Shown: in pieces, positions 51,694-61,247 of the stretch | How the letters are laid out: each line of letters begins with the position of its first letter | How positions within the stretch are numbered: the stretch's first letter is position 1 | Assembly: GCF_018069865.1 (NCBI RefSeq) | Contig: NZ_JAGQDG010000009.1 | Coordinates: forward strand, 1 to 64,000 | Length of the DNA stretch: 64,000 nucleotides | Direction of reading: 5' to 3' | Origin: Ideonella paludis | GTDB taxonomy: Bacteria; Pseudomonadota; Gammaproteobacteria; Burkholderiales; Burkholderiaceae_C | The notes under the pieces: model-generated | The model's database searches: none | What the model was told of the DNA's origin: nothing | The model's input: the letters and a program-made list of their open reading frames with translations, nothing else | Program-made: the position numbers and the translations under genes

Positions 51694-53730
51694 TTAAAAC
51701 CGCGCCTGCAGGCCCAGTGTCCACGCCCGACCGGCCTGCGGCGACAGCTCACGCACCGTGCGCACGGCCGTCGCGTTGTAAGCCAAGGCATTGCTCAGGT
51801 TGTCGCCCTTCAGAAAGGCTTGCCATTCCCCTGCGGCCCACGGCAAGGTGTAGGTGGCCCACACATTGACCAAGGTGTAGGACGGGGTGGCGGCGTCACC
51901 TTGCGAAACCCGACGCTGTGCCCAGGCGTGCTTGACGCCAGCCCCCAGTGACCAGGCGCCCTGGTGGGCCGCCAGGCCCAGGTTCATGCGCATGGGTGCC
52001 AAGCGTGGCAGGGGCTCGCCGGTACGGCTGTTCTCACCCCGGGTCCAATCCCAGGTGGCAGTGCCGTCAATGCGCCATTGCGCCCATTGATGGCGGTGCT
52101 TGGCTTCCAGCTCCAGGCCCCACAAGTTGGCGGGTACGCCCTGAAAGGCGTAGACGGGTACGCTGAACAGCTCACCGTCCTCGCCCACTTCGCTGAAGGT
52201 CTCGCCGGTGGCGTCCAGGGCGATGAAGCGGCCAAATCGCATCGCAAACACATTGGCTTTGAAAAGGTTCGCGCCGCTCTGCCAGCTCACCCCCAAGTCG
52301 GCGTGCGTGCTGCGCTCCAGCCCCAGGCTGGGGTCGCCGCGCTCATAGGCCGCCGTCGCCACATGCACACCGTCGGCATACAGCTCATAGTAAGCCGGCG
52401 CACGTTGGGTCGCGCCAAGGCTGCCCGTCAGGCTCCATTGCGGCATGAAGCGCCAGGCACCGGCCACCGACAGGCTGCCCGGGCTGAAGCTACGTGACTG
52501 CGCTTCGCCGAAGCGTGGCTCCTCCACCTCTGCGGCATCGCCGTCCGAGCGCACCGTCACCCGCTCTGCGCGGCCACCCAGCGTGAGGCTGAGCGGGCCC
52601 GAGCGCCACTCTTCCATGCCGAACAGCGCCAGCGAGCGGGTCCGTGTGCCGGGCACAAAGGCCTCCTCACCCAAGGCCTCAAAGCGCATGGACTCCGCTT
52701 GCAGGCCGACGACGCCCTGCCAAGCACCTTGTGGGGCATGTCGCGCCTCGACACGTAGCGCTTGCCCACGGCTGGAGAAGGTGGTGCCCACCTCACCACT
52801 GCCTTCAATCTCCTGGTGCTGATAGCGCGTGTCTGATAACTGGAAGCTGAGCTTGTCCACGAAGCCGCCCAGGCTTCGCTCGCCGGCCAAAGTGGTGCGC
52901 CGCCGATTCATGTCGATGGTTACGTCGGGCTCCACCGTCACGCCATAGCGGTTGTCATAGCGGTCAAAGGACAGGCCCACATAGCCCTTGTCGTCGGCCC
53001 ACGAGAGCCCCAAAGCGCCCCCGCGCGCCTTGGCGGCCGAGTTGCGGACGCGGTCCGTCGGCTCGAGGGCCTCGCCGTCCTCGACCGGCGTGAATCGCGG
53101 CGCCTTCTGGTCAGAAGTCTTGCGATCAAAGGCGTCCACATGCCAGCTCCAGCCGGGCGCCAAGCGCCCCTCGACCACGGCCGAGGCACTGCGCTCACTG
53201 GCCGCACCACCACCGCGCAGCTCCAGTCGGCCACCCAAATCGGTGAGGGCTTGCTTGGGGATGCGGTTGTCAATGGTGTTGACCACACCGCCCGTGGCAT
53301 TGCCACCGTAGAGCAAAGAGGCGGGCCCTCGCAGCACCTCGACGCGCTCAATCACCAGCGGGTCCATGGCCACCGCGTGGTCATAGCTGAGGTTGGAGGC
53401 GTCGATGGTTGCGCCAGCGTTGTCCAACAGGCGCACACGGTCCCCGTCCAGACCACGGATGACTGGCCGCTGGCTGTTGGGGCCGAAGCCGCTCGAAGCC
53501 ACGCCGGCCACGCCTTCCAGCGTCTCACCCAGGGTGCTCGATTTTTTGAGCAGCAGACGCTCGCCCGTCAGCACAGCCGTGGGCTGCGCCAGTTCGGCTT
53601 GGCCAAGGGGGTTGCCGATCACCACCACCCGCTCGGTGGTGTTGTTGGCAGGGTTGGTTTGCGCAGCGCAGGTGGCTGCACCCAAGCACAGGCCAGCGGC
53701 CCATGCGGTCGGAATCATTTGAAAGTTCAT
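51694..53730 (-). CDS. ZnuD-like TonB-dependent outer-membrane receptor
   Basis: 678 residues. The signal peptide MIPTAWAAGLCLGAATCAAQ is followed by a plug domain (LGETLEGVAGVASSGFGPNS, RPVIRGLDGDRVRLLDN, VEVLRGPASLLYGGNATGGV) and a barrel ending in aromatic F. The plug segment with DASNLSYDHAVAMDP closely recalls ZnuD of Neisseria, a zinc receptor. No extended His-rich loop is seen, unlike the Neisseria protein. It ends the msrA-ABC-DUF3299 gene train and is likely driven by the TonB-ExbBD system upstream. Confidence 0.9.
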   Translation of the reverse strand: MNFQMIPTAWAAGLCLGAATCAAQTNPANNTTERVVVIGNPLGQAELAQPTAVLTGERLLLKKSSTLGETLEGVAGVASSGFGPNSQRPVIRGLDGDRVRLLDNAGATIDASNLSYDHAVAMDPLVIERVEVLRGPASLLYGGNATGGVVNTIDNRIPKQALTDLGGRLELRGGGAASERSASAVVEGRLAPGWSWHVDAFDRKTSDQKAPRFTPVEDGEALEPTDRVRNSAAKARGGALGLSWADDKGYVGLSFDRYDNRYGVTVEPDVTIDMNRRRTTLAGERSLGGFVDKLSFQLSDTRYQHQEIEGSGEVGTTFSSRGQALRVEARHAPQGAWQGVVGLQAESMRFEALGEEAFVPGTRTRSLALFGMEEWRSGPLSLTLGGRAERVTVRSDGDAAEVEEPRFGEAQSRSFSPGSLSVAGAWRFMPQWSLTGSLGATQRAPAYYELYADGVHVATAAYERGDPSLGLERSTHADLGVSWQSGANLFKANVFAMRFGRFIALDATGETFSEVGEDGELFSVPVYAFQGVPANLWGLELEAKHRHQWAQWRIDGTATWDWTRGENSRTGEPLPRLAPMRMNLGLAAHQGAWSLGAGVKHAWAQRRVSQGDAATPSYTLVNVWATYTLPWAAGEWQAFLKGDNLSNALAYNATAVRTVRELSPQAGRAWTLGLQARF

Positions 53731-53856
53731 GGTACCCAGGCACGCAGGCCAGCGCCGAGGGCGCTGCTGACATGCAAAAAGAAGAGTCAGGATGAGGAAA
53801 ACTCACCCTGTAGACGCAGCCCGGTCACGGTCGGAGCGGGCGGCTTGAAAGAAGAC

Positions 53857-54231
53857 TCAAACAACTGGGTCTAGTGGGGGTGCCCGGGCCGCATAAGGGG
53901 CCAAAGTGCGCGCCGTGGCGCCTGGCCCCATGACCGTGGCCTCTCGGGGAGGCGCGGCCAGCACCACCGGCATGGCAGCCAGCAGCAAGGCCAGACCGTC
54001 TGCGCAGGCGGCTTGGTCCAGCACACGGCACTCGGCCGTGCCAGAGGCATGCCCGTCATGAACCGTCGCGCTGAGTGCCGCCGCCGCACCGTTCAGGCCC
54101 GGCGCGTGCGCCACGCGGTGCCAATGGCCCCACAGGGACGGCAGCACCAAGGCCAAGACCAAGGCCCACAGCCACGACGACGCCCGCCCGCGAACGGATC
54201 GGCGCAAAGTCTGAAGTGAACCGGGACTCAT
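53857..54231 (-). CDS. Small exported His/Cys protein, DUF2946-like
   Basis: 124 residues. One hydrophobic helix or signal (LWALVLALVLPSLWG) is followed by HWHRVAHAPG, a cysteine pair in ECRVLDQAACADG and a second hydrophobic stretch (ALLLAAMPVVLAAPP). Small proteins of this kind (DUF2946) often sit beside metal TonB receptors. Family assignment is from memory and weak. It begins 20 bases after the DUF3299 gene. Confidence 0.65.
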   Translation of the reverse strand: MSPGSLQTLRRSVRGRASSWLWALVLALVLPSLWGHWHRVAHAPGLNGAAAALSATVHDGHASGTAECRVLDQAACADGLALLLAAMPVVLAAPPREATVMGPGATARTLAPYAARAPPLDPVV

Positions 54232-54251
54232 GAGAAAACCGCTTCAGCCTC

Positions 54252-54818
54252 TCAGGGAGCGCTCACGGGTTGAGCACCCACGATGCGGTAATAAAGACCA
54301 TAAGGGTCTTTGGGCAGCACCGAGAGCTTGCCTTCGACCATGACCGGCTCCAAGGTGTACTTGACCGGCGTCAGGGTCTTGACCTCAACCAAGCCTTCTG
54401 GCCCAGCCGGCACACAAAAGGTGCAACTGGTGGGCACCGAAGAGAGCAGAAAGTGCTTTTGCTTATCGCCCGGCTCCAGCGGCATCATGAAGCCCTGCAC
54501 CTTGACCGTTTGGTTGTTCAAGGCTTGTACAGGCTTGGGAAACACCGGCACCAAACGGTTGCGCTCAGGCTTGGTCGTGACTGACGACAGCACCGACCAA
54601 GACACCACCCCTTCTTTCTCTTGCAAAGGCTTGAAGGGGCTGCGCGGGTCGTGATAGCCCGGGCCACTGCCCAACGCGCCCGACAGCGGTGGGCTCAGCA
54701 CGGCCGTGCCAGAGGCTGCAGGCGCGGCAGGCGCGGCAGAAACAGCTTGGGCGAGGCCGAAGCTGGGCAAGGCCGCCCACAGCAGCAGTGCGATCGTCAG
54801 GGTGTGTGGTGTGGTCAT
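54252..54818 (-). CDS. Exported DUF3299 protein
   Basis: 188 residues from the ATG at 54818, two bases after the permease stop. A signal peptide (LTIALLLWAALPSFGLAQA) precedes a domain with VKVQGFMMPLEPGDKQKHFLL and a CTFC motif, as in DUF3299. In Vibrio the zinc-regulated ZrgABCDE system has, to my memory, a DUF3299 member beside a similar ABC pair, which suggests metal delivery or a periplasmic thiol/metal site. Confidence 0.82.
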   Translation of the reverse strand: MTTPHTLTIALLLWAALPSFGLAQAVSAAPAAPAASGTAVLSPPLSGALGSGPGYHDPRSPFKPLQEKEGVVSWSVLSSVTTKPERNRLVPVFPKPVQALNNQTVKVQGFMMPLEPGDKQKHFLLSSVPTSCTFCVPAGPEGLVEVKTLTPVKYTLEPVMVEGKLSVLPKDPYGLYYRIVGAQPVSAP

Positions 54819-54819
54819 A

Positions 54820-56154
54820 TCAGTGTGGATTTTGCAGCAAGCGGGTGACATCCAAGCGCGCAGCCCGTAAAGCCGGGAGCACAGCCGCCACTATCGCCAA
54901 TGCATAAGCGCCTAGGATGAGCCACAGCGACTGCGTGCTCCACCACCACCCGGTGACCGGCATGGCGTGCTGAGCGGCGAGCAGGCGGCCAAGCACTTCC
55001 GTCAGACCGTGGCCCAAACTCAGGCCCACGATCAAGCCTAAGGTGGCTAAATTGAGCGCTTCCAATAACACCACCTTGGCAATGCGCCCACGCGACGCGC
55101 CCAACATGCGCATCATGGCCAGATCTGGCTCGCGCTCCCGCACGGCGTGATAGAGCGCAATGAACACCGACGCGCCCGCCACCAGCACCAACAAAAGCCC
55201 GAAGCCACGCAGCACTTCAATGCCCACGCCCACCATGCGCAGCAGACGCGCGCTCTCCAAGGCGGGGGCGGCTGCTTGCAGGCCGTCTTGCGCATTGACC
55301 CAGCGTGGCAGGCTCACAGCCGCCAGTGGGCTGCGGTAGCGCACCAAGAGCACGGTGACTTCGCGATGACTCAGGTCCGGCTCAGCGCTGGCACTGGCCA
55401 CGGCAACAGTCTTCGGCTTGTCTTTGTCGTGATCGTGATCATCGTGGTGATGGTCATGGTCCTCATGAGGATCATGGGCCAGACGGGATGAGCCTGCGGC
55501 TGAGGCCGCGCTGGCCACCGCTGGGGCGGCATGACCATGCGCCTCATGAACCGCCCAGACCGAGGCGACATCCGTCAGCACCAGCCGGTCGAGCACGCAG
55601 GCACAGCGTTGCAACACGCCCACCACGGTGTAGGCCTCGCCGTCGTGGGCCGGCCCACCCTGACCCAGGCCATGCACGCCCACAAAAGACTGGCCCAGCC
55701 CCAAGCCTTGGGTCTGCGCCACCTCGGCCCCCAGCACCGCTTGCAGCGGCTTTTGCCACCACAGGCCCTGGGCCAGAGGCAACTCATAAAGGCCCGCATA
55801 AGCCGGCGTGGTGCCGACGATGCGATAGCCCGCCAAGCTGTCCCCCAGCGACAGCGGCACCACTGTCTCGACCAACGGGTTTTGGGTCAAAGTGTTGATG
55901 GTGGTGGCGGGGATGTTGCCGCTGGGTACATCCAAGTGGAACACGCCCGCCAAGATGAGTTGCAGTGGGCTGCCTTTGGCCCCCACCACCAAGTCGATGC
56001 CGCGCAAATCGCGACTGAGGCCACGCTCAACCTGCTCACTGGTCAAGGCCACCAGGCTAACGGCCGCTAGCCCCAACGCCAAGAGCGCGATATTCAGCAA
56101 GGCCAGCAGCGGCCGCGCCCACAAAAACCGCCATGACAAGTGCCACAAGCTCAT
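54820..56154 (-). CDS. ABC transporter permease (FtsX/MacB type) with histidine-rich loop
   Basis: 444 residues. Topology is one N-terminal helix (about 12-35), a large periplasmic domain (MacB-like) and three C-terminal helices with the FtsX-like REREPDLAMMRMLGASRG. Inserted in the periplasmic part is HDPHEDHDHHHDDHDHDKDK (227-246), preceded by HEAHGH (203-208), an obvious metal-binding run. The ATPase gene overlaps its start by four bases. MacB-type permeases usually move lipoproteins or signals rather than ions; the His-rich loop suggests metal delivery or sensing. Confidence 0.9.
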   Translation of the reverse strand: MSLWHLSWRFLWARPLLALLNIALLALGLAAVSLVALTSEQVERGLSRDLRGIDLVVGAKGSPLQLILAGVFHLDVPSGNIPATTINTLTQNPLVETVVPLSLGDSLAGYRIVGTTPAYAGLYELPLAQGLWWQKPLQAVLGAEVAQTQGLGLGQSFVGVHGLGQGGPAHDGEAYTVVGVLQRCACVLDRLVLTDVASVWAVHEAHGHAAPAVASAASAAGSSRLAHDPHEDHDHHHDDHDHDKDKPKTVAVASASAEPDLSHREVTVLLVRYRSPLAAVSLPRWVNAQDGLQAAAPALESARLLRMVGVGIEVLRGFGLLLVLVAGASVFIALYHAVREREPDLAMMRMLGASRGRIAKVVLLEALNLATLGLIVGLSLGHGLTEVLGRLLAAQHAMPVTGWWWSTQSLWLILGAYALAIVAAVLPALRAARLDVTRLLQNPH

Positions 56155-56813
56155 GCCAACTCCAAGCCAGTCAGAGCCGGCAAGCGCAGCACATGCGCCT
56201 GAGGCCAGCGTGTCAGCAAGCGTTGATCATGGGTGGCGATGAGCAGCGTGGCCTGGACAGCCTGAGCGGCTTCATCCAAGAGACGCAGGGCCGCGTCAGC
56301 ATGGGCATCGTCCAGGTGCGCGGTGGGCTCGTCAGCCAACAGCAGCGTGGGCGAGCGCATCACAGCTCGGCCAATCGCCACGCGCTGAGCCTGGCCCACG
56401 CTCAGCTCATGCGGTCGGCGCTGGGCCAGCGCCGACAGGCCCAGCTGCTGCAGGCATTGGCTGACCCGCGCCTCGTCCACCGGCAGGCCCGCGGCCACAA
56501 AGGGCAAGGCCAGGTTTTCTTGCACCGTGAGCGCCTGAGCCAGATGCAGGCGCTGCGGTACCAAGCCGACCTGCTGCCCGCGCCACGCGTCGCGTTCCGA
56601 GGCCTTCAAGCTCAAAGGGTGAGTGTCTCCAACCTGCAACTGGCCTTGTTGCGGCGTCAGCAAGCCTGCAAGCACGGCCAGCAGGGTGGACTTGCCACAG
56701 CCCGAAGGCCCGCAAACCACGACACGCGCCCCGTGAGGCGCTTCAAAGTCTGCAAATGCAATCGCCTTCGCACCGCCCGCCCATGCCACGGAAAGCCCAG
56801 ACCACGCCAACAT
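56151..56813 (-). CDS. ABC transporter ATP-binding protein
   Basis: 220 residues. Walker A GPSGCGKST, signature LSVGQAQRV (LSGGQ variant with Val for Gly) and Walker B LLLADEPTAHLD are present. It is the partner of the adjacent His-rich permease and starts two bases after the msrA stop. A longer reading to 56960 lies inside msrA and is rejected. Confidence 0.92.
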   Translation of the reverse strand: MLAWSGLSVAWAGGAKAIAFADFEAPHGARVVVCGPSGCGKSTLLAVLAGLLTPQQGQLQVGDTHPLSLKASERDAWRGQQVGLVPQRLHLAQALTVQENLALPFVAAGLPVDEARVSQCLQQLGLSALAQRRPHELSVGQAQRVAIGRAVMRSPTLLLADEPTAHLDDAHADAALRLLDEAAQAVQATLLIATHDQRLLTRWPQAHVLRLPALTGLELA

Positions 56814-56815
56814 GC

Positions 56816-57373
56816 TCAAGCCTTGAGCAAACGGCTGAGGCTGCGGCGGAACTTGTCCACCTTGGGCGCCACGACATAGGCGCAGTAGCCCTGCTGGGGG
56901 TGCTGGGCAAAGTAATGCTGGTGATAGGCCTCGGCAGGCCAGTATTGCGTCAGCGGGCACAGCTCGGTCACGGCCACCCCACGGCCCTCAGCGGCCAGGG
57001 CGGCGTTGACCTCGGCCAACACAGCCTGTGCCGTCTGGCGCTGTTCTTCTGAGATGACATAGATGCCTGAGCGGTACTGCGTGCCCACATCATTGCCTTG
57101 TCGGTTTAGCGTCGTGGGGTCATGAATGAGGAAAAACACTTCCAGCAGCTCGCGCAAGCTGACCTGCTGCGGGTCATAGTGCACCTGCACCACTTCGACA
57201 TGGCCGGTCGTGCCTTCACACACCTGCTCATAAGTGGGCGCTGGGACATGACCATTGGCATAGCCCGATTCCACCCGCAGCACGCCACGAACCTGCTCAT
57301 ACACAGCCTCGAGGCACCAGAAGCAGCCGCCGCCCAGGGTGATGGTGGCGGGGGAGGATGAAGCATCAATCAT
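56816..57373 (-). CDS. msrA: Peptide-methionine (S)-S-oxide reductase
   Basis: 185 residues. The active site GGGCFWCLEAVYEQ has the catalytic cysteine, and YEQVCEGTTGHVEVV and PAEAYHQHYF are typical. It repairs oxidised methionine. It heads the gene train leading to the metal-transport genes, with which it is tightly spaced, so transcription may be shared. Confidence 0.95.
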   Translation of the reverse strand: MIDASSSPATITLGGGCFWCLEAVYEQVRGVLRVESGYANGHVPAPTYEQVCEGTTGHVEVVQVHYDPQQVSLRELLEVFFLIHDPTTLNRQGNDVGTQYRSGIYVISEEQRQTAQAVLAEVNAALAAEGRGVAVTELCPLTQYWPAEAYHQHYFAQHPQQGYCAYVVAPKVDKFRRSLSRLLKA

Positions 57374-57407
57374 GCGCAGGATGATAGTGCGTGGCGCTTT
57401 CCCCTCG

Positions 57408-60400
57408 TCAGGGCATGCCCAAAGTCAGGCCGGCCACATGAGAGGCGACCATCGCGCCCTCCACCGTGCCGGCCACTTTGGCAGACGGCGCAGCCAAGAA
57501 GATGCGCTCCCCTGGCAAGCCTTTGGCCACCAGGGCGTCCCGCACAGCCAAGCCGCGCTGCAGGGCCAACTCCCGCATCTGCTCCGGCCCCACCGTGATC
57601 GCCGCCTTGAGCAAGGTCTCGGCCTCGGCCGCCGTGACGCTCTTCTCAAGGCCCAAGACATTGCGCGGCTTGTTGGGCAGGCGCGTGTCAGCATAGAGGC
57701 GCGACAGCAAGCGGCTGCGGTCTGGCTCGCTCAGTGTTAACTCACCTTGAGGGACGGCCTCGCCCGCGCGGGCCAACTCCTTGCGGCGCTCAGCCTGCAA
57801 GCGCTGGGCCAGAACTGCGCCACGCAAGGCCTCTTGCTCCGCACCGAGGTCCAGCGCCGTATGGACGGTCAAGCTCAGGCTCGGCCTGTCCAGCAAAGCG
57901 TTGGCCACCTTGTCGAGCCCGGTGCGAGCAGAGGCGCTGAGCTGAGCCGTGCCCGGCTCAAAGGCCACTTGGGACAGCTCATCACCACCGCCGCCCGAAA
58001 GCAAAGAGAAGGGCGAGGTGATGGCCTTGCCCAACAGATTGAGCACCAACTTCAACACCACCGGGCCAATGCGGAACTGCGGGTCGTTCAGTGAGCCCTC
58101 GATGGGCAGGTGCAGGTCGATCACACCGTGGCGGTCTTTGAGCAGCGCCACGGCCAAGGCCACGGGCAGGCGCGTGGCGTCGGGGCTCTCGACCCGCTCG
58201 CCAAAGGTCAGCTGATTCAGGATCAATTGGTTCTGCGCCCGCAGCTGGCCGTCGGCCTGCACTTGGTAGCCGACCTTCAGGGAGAGCTTGCCGCGCTCGA
58301 TGGCATAGCCGGCGTACTTGGCCGCATAGGGCGTCAGAGGCGCCAGCTCTAAGTCTGTGGCCCGCGCCTCAATGTCCAAGGTTGGAGGTTGGGCAAAGGG
58401 CTGGATCTGACCTCGTATGTCCAGGTCTGCGGTGCCGGCCGCACGCCCTTGCAGCGCCAAGGTCGCAGGGCCCTGAGCGGGGCTGCTGAGCGCGCCGATC
58501 TGGCCATTCAATGCCGTCAAGTCGGCACGGTAGTTGGGGCGGATGAAGCGGTCGCTGAAATCCACCCGCCCATTTTGCAGGCGCACGCCCGCCACGTTCA
58601 GCAGCACGGCAGGCGTTCTGAGGCCGGCGCTGCTGGCTGCGGATGCTACGGCCGCCGGCGACGACGCCACCGCGTTCGAGCTGGCAGATGCCGCCGCTGC
58701 AGGGGGCGCCAGAGCCGTCAGGTTCAAACGACCATCTTCAGTGACCACCAAGCGCGCAAAGGCATCGGCCAAGACGACCACACCCAGCTTGATCTGCGGC
58801 GGGCGGCCCGGCTCGCCCATCGCATCCAGCTCGGGCAGTGACAGCGTCTGCCAGCTGAGCAGCTCTTCATCGGAGCGCTCACCCAAGCCACCGGCTACAG
58901 CGGGAGCGGCACTGGCGCCTGGCGCCATGGCCCGAAAGTCGGTCACGGTGGCCTCGCCTTGGGCATGCCAAGAGGGCCCGGCCTCGGCCAGGCTGGCGGC
59001 GAGCTGGCCACGCCAGGTCAACTCGGCGCGTTGGATGTCCAGTGGCAGGCTCGGCACGTACGGCGCCAGCAAATGCAAGGGCAAACGGTCAGACTCCAGC
59101 TTGCCGCGCCAACTGAAGGGTGACGGCATCACCTGCCCGCTCCAGCGCACTTGCCCGCCCGCTTGGCGACGCGGGTCCCCCGCAGCCGCCAGGCGGGCAC
59201 TGCCTTGCAGGCCCCAAGGCTGTGTGGCGGGCCACTGCAAGCCGCGCCACTGCGTGTTCCAGGCGCTCAGGGTCAGGTCCACCTCACGCGGAGCTTGCGC
59301 ATCGCGCCAGGCCAACTGTCCGCCCTGCCACTCCACCAGGCCGAATTTGACCTGCCAGGGCTGAGGCTCGGAGGGGGCCTTGCTTGGCGCAGCGGCTGCA
59401 TCGGATGCGGGCTGCCACCAAGCCAGCAAGTCCAGCTCGCCTTCAGGCGACCGCGCCGCTTTGACCGCCGGCTGATCCAGCATGAGCTTGGCCACGCTCA
59501 GGTGCTGCTGCGGCCACTTCAGGCCCAAGTCGTCCAAAGCCACTTGTCGAACGGCCAGCGCCGCAGGGTTGCCCGGGGCACTGAGCTTGAGGTGATCAAT
59601 CTGCAGATGGTCGACTTGCGCCTCAAATTGCAGCGGAGCCTTGGCGTTGACGGTCCACTGCACCGCCCCTTTCAAGCCGAGCAACCCTTGCGCCTGCGCC
59701 TGGAGGGCCGCAGGTTGATAAGGCCCCCACCAGACCAAGGGCCAGTCGCTCAGGCTCAGTTGGAGTTGGCCGCCTTGTTCGCTCACCAGGGCTTCAGCCT
59801 GCCACGTGGCGGGCGCCTGGACCGCGCCTTCAGGCGCCCACTCGCCGCGGAGACTCAAAGGCTGAGCAGGCCGCTCGCTGGGCAGTGGCCAGCGCAAGTG
59901 CTCGCCGCGCAGGTGGATGTTCTGGGCTTGCCAACTCAGCGCCGGGCGCACGGATTGGTCTTGCCACAGCAAGCGCGCCTCGGGGATCTCCAAGCGCTCC
60001 AGGCTCACGGCCCAATCGCTGCGGCCCTCAGACTGTGCCTGCGCGGAGGGCGCCTCGACTGCTGCAGCCGGACTGAAAGCCTTCATCACGGCCAACTGGC
60101 CAGAAGACTCGCGCCGGAGCGTCCCTTGCAGGCCGTTGATCGTCAGACTCTCCAGCGCCACCTGGCGCAGCAAAGGCTGGATTTGCCCCAGCCCCAAGGA
60201 CATCGAGCGCCAGCCCAGCAGCGGTTGGCCATCGGCCAAAGTCCAAGCGGCGTCCAGGGCATCGATGCGCCCGCCCACCGCCAGCCGGGCCGCCTTGCCC
60301 TGTGGCTGCGCAAAACTCACACTCAGGTCAGCCGACCAGCGCCCTTGACTGGGCCGCACTGGCGCGCTGGCAGGCCAATACGGCAGCCATGGCGCCACAT

Positions 60401-61130
60401 CCAAGTCGCGCAGGTTCAGCGTCACCACCGCCTCGCGGCTGGCAGCGAAAGGTTTGGCTTGCGCCCCGGTATCAAACTGAGCGCCATCCAGCTTAAAGGC
60501 CAAACGAGGCTCGACGCGCACCTCCACCTCGTCGTCTTGATTCGACAGGAAGGGCAAGGTCAGAAGGCCTTGCTCCACCCGATGAATGCGCCCGGCGGGT
60601 TGGTCCTCAAACTCGGCCTCAAGCCCACTGACGCTCAGGTTGTAGACGGCAAAGTGCGGGGGTGGCGCATCGGCCTGAACTGGCCGCTCGCGCCAGCGCT
60701 GGAGGATGTCGTCCACGTCGTAGTGCCCGGCACGGGTGCGCGTGAGCTTGAGGGCCACCCCCTCAAGCTGCAGCGACTCCACCACGGGCGCTCGGCGCCA
60801 CACGCTGGCCGCACTCAGGTTGAGCCGCAGGTGAGCCATTTTCACGAGAGGCTGCGCCGTGGGCGTCGGCCCCATCAGCGCCAGGTCGTCCACCTCCAAC
60901 GCCAAGGCCCAGGGCTGAAAGCGTATGTCACCGATGCTCACACCGCGGCCGAGTTGGGCCTGGACTTGCTCGGTCGCGACTTGGCGCACCACCCAAGGCA
61001 CGGCCGCATAGGCCAACAGGCCTGTCGTGACCGTGACGATCAATCCCCCCCAGCACCAGCGCCGCACACCTGGACGAGCCCACACAGACATCAGGCCACG
61101 CAAGCGGGCCACCACAGCAATCAAAGGCAT
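57408..61130 (-). CDS. DUF748-family large envelope protein
   Basis: 1,240 residues. One N-terminal helix (about 27-48) anchors it, followed by a long beta-rich periplasmic chain of AsmA/DUF748 type (IGDIRFQPWALALEVDDLAL, DFSDRFIRPNYRADLTAL, VIDLHLPIEGSLNDPQFRIG in parts). The last part resembles OmpA-like periplasmic ends. Family members are thought to help lipid transport or envelope maintenance (AsmA-clan). It stands 34 bases upstream of msrA. Start choice (ATG at 61130 or 61094) is uncertain. Confidence 0.85.
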   Translation of the reverse strand: MPLIAVVARLRGLMSVWARPGVRRWCWGGLIVTVTTGLLAYAAVPWVVRQVATEQVQAQLGRGVSIGDIRFQPWALALEVDDLALMGPTPTAQPLVKMAHLRLNLSAASVWRRAPVVESLQLEGVALKLTRTRAGHYDVDDILQRWRERPVQADAPPPHFAVYNLSVSGLEAEFEDQPAGRIHRVEQGLLTLPFLSNQDDEVEVRVEPRLAFKLDGAQFDTGAQAKPFAASREAVVTLNLRDLDVAPWLPYWPASAPVRPSQGRWSADLSVSFAQPQGKAARLAVGGRIDALDAAWTLADGQPLLGWRSMSLGLGQIQPLLRQVALESLTINGLQGTLRRESSGQLAVMKAFSPAAAVEAPSAQAQSEGRSDWAVSLERLEIPEARLLWQDQSVRPALSWQAQNIHLRGEHLRWPLPSERPAQPLSLRGEWAPEGAVQAPATWQAEALVSEQGGQLQLSLSDWPLVWWGPYQPAALQAQAQGLLGLKGAVQWTVNAKAPLQFEAQVDHLQIDHLKLSAPGNPAALAVRQVALDDLGLKWPQQHLSVAKLMLDQPAVKAARSPEGELDLLAWWQPASDAAAAPSKAPSEPQPWQVKFGLVEWQGGQLAWRDAQAPREVDLTLSAWNTQWRGLQWPATQPWGLQGSARLAAAGDPRRQAGGQVRWSGQVMPSPFSWRGKLESDRLPLHLLAPYVPSLPLDIQRAELTWRGQLAASLAEAGPSWHAQGEATVTDFRAMAPGASAAPAVAGGLGERSDEELLSWQTLSLPELDAMGEPGRPPQIKLGVVVLADAFARLVVTEDGRLNLTALAPPAAAASASSNAVASSPAAVASAASSAGLRTPAVLLNVAGVRLQNGRVDFSDRFIRPNYRADLTALNGQIGALSSPAQGPATLALQGRAAGTADLDIRGQIQPFAQPPTLDIEARATDLELAPLTPYAAKYAGYAIERGKLSLKVGYQVQADGQLRAQNQLILNQLTFGERVESPDATRLPVALAVALLKDRHGVIDLHLPIEGSLNDPQFRIGPVVLKLVLNLLGKAITSPFSLLSGGGGDELSQVAFEPGTAQLSASARTGLDKVANALLDRPSLSLTVHTALDLGAEQEALRGAVLAQRLQAERRKELARAGEAVPQGELTLSEPDRSRLLSRLYADTRLPNKPRNVLGLEKSVTAAEAETLLKAAITVGPEQMRELALQRGLAVRDALVAKGLPGERIFLAAPSAKVAGTVEGAMVASHVAGLTLGMP

Positions 61131-61208
61131 TCGGAAACTTCAAGACAAGCAGGTCAAGGCAACGCGGCAGGGCCGACGGCGGCTGACGCCAGGCGGGGAC
61201 CGCCCGCA

Positions 61209-61247
61209 GAAAAGACGAAGCCCCGACCAGCGAGCCGGACGGGGCTT
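61209..61247 (-). terminator. Terminator downstream of ubiD
   Basis: AAGCCCCG pairs with CGGGGCTT. Read on the minus strand, the stem is followed by CGTCTTTTCTG, a T-rich tail. It lies about 150 bases past the ubiD stop. The intervening stretch (61250-61397) shows no gene. Confidence 0.65.

Noticed and set aside
53731-53856. Zur operator before the ZnuD-like receptor
   Set aside because: I looked for an AT-rich GTTAT...ATAAC dyad and saw none here. Control may lie further upstream before msrA or the ABC genes.
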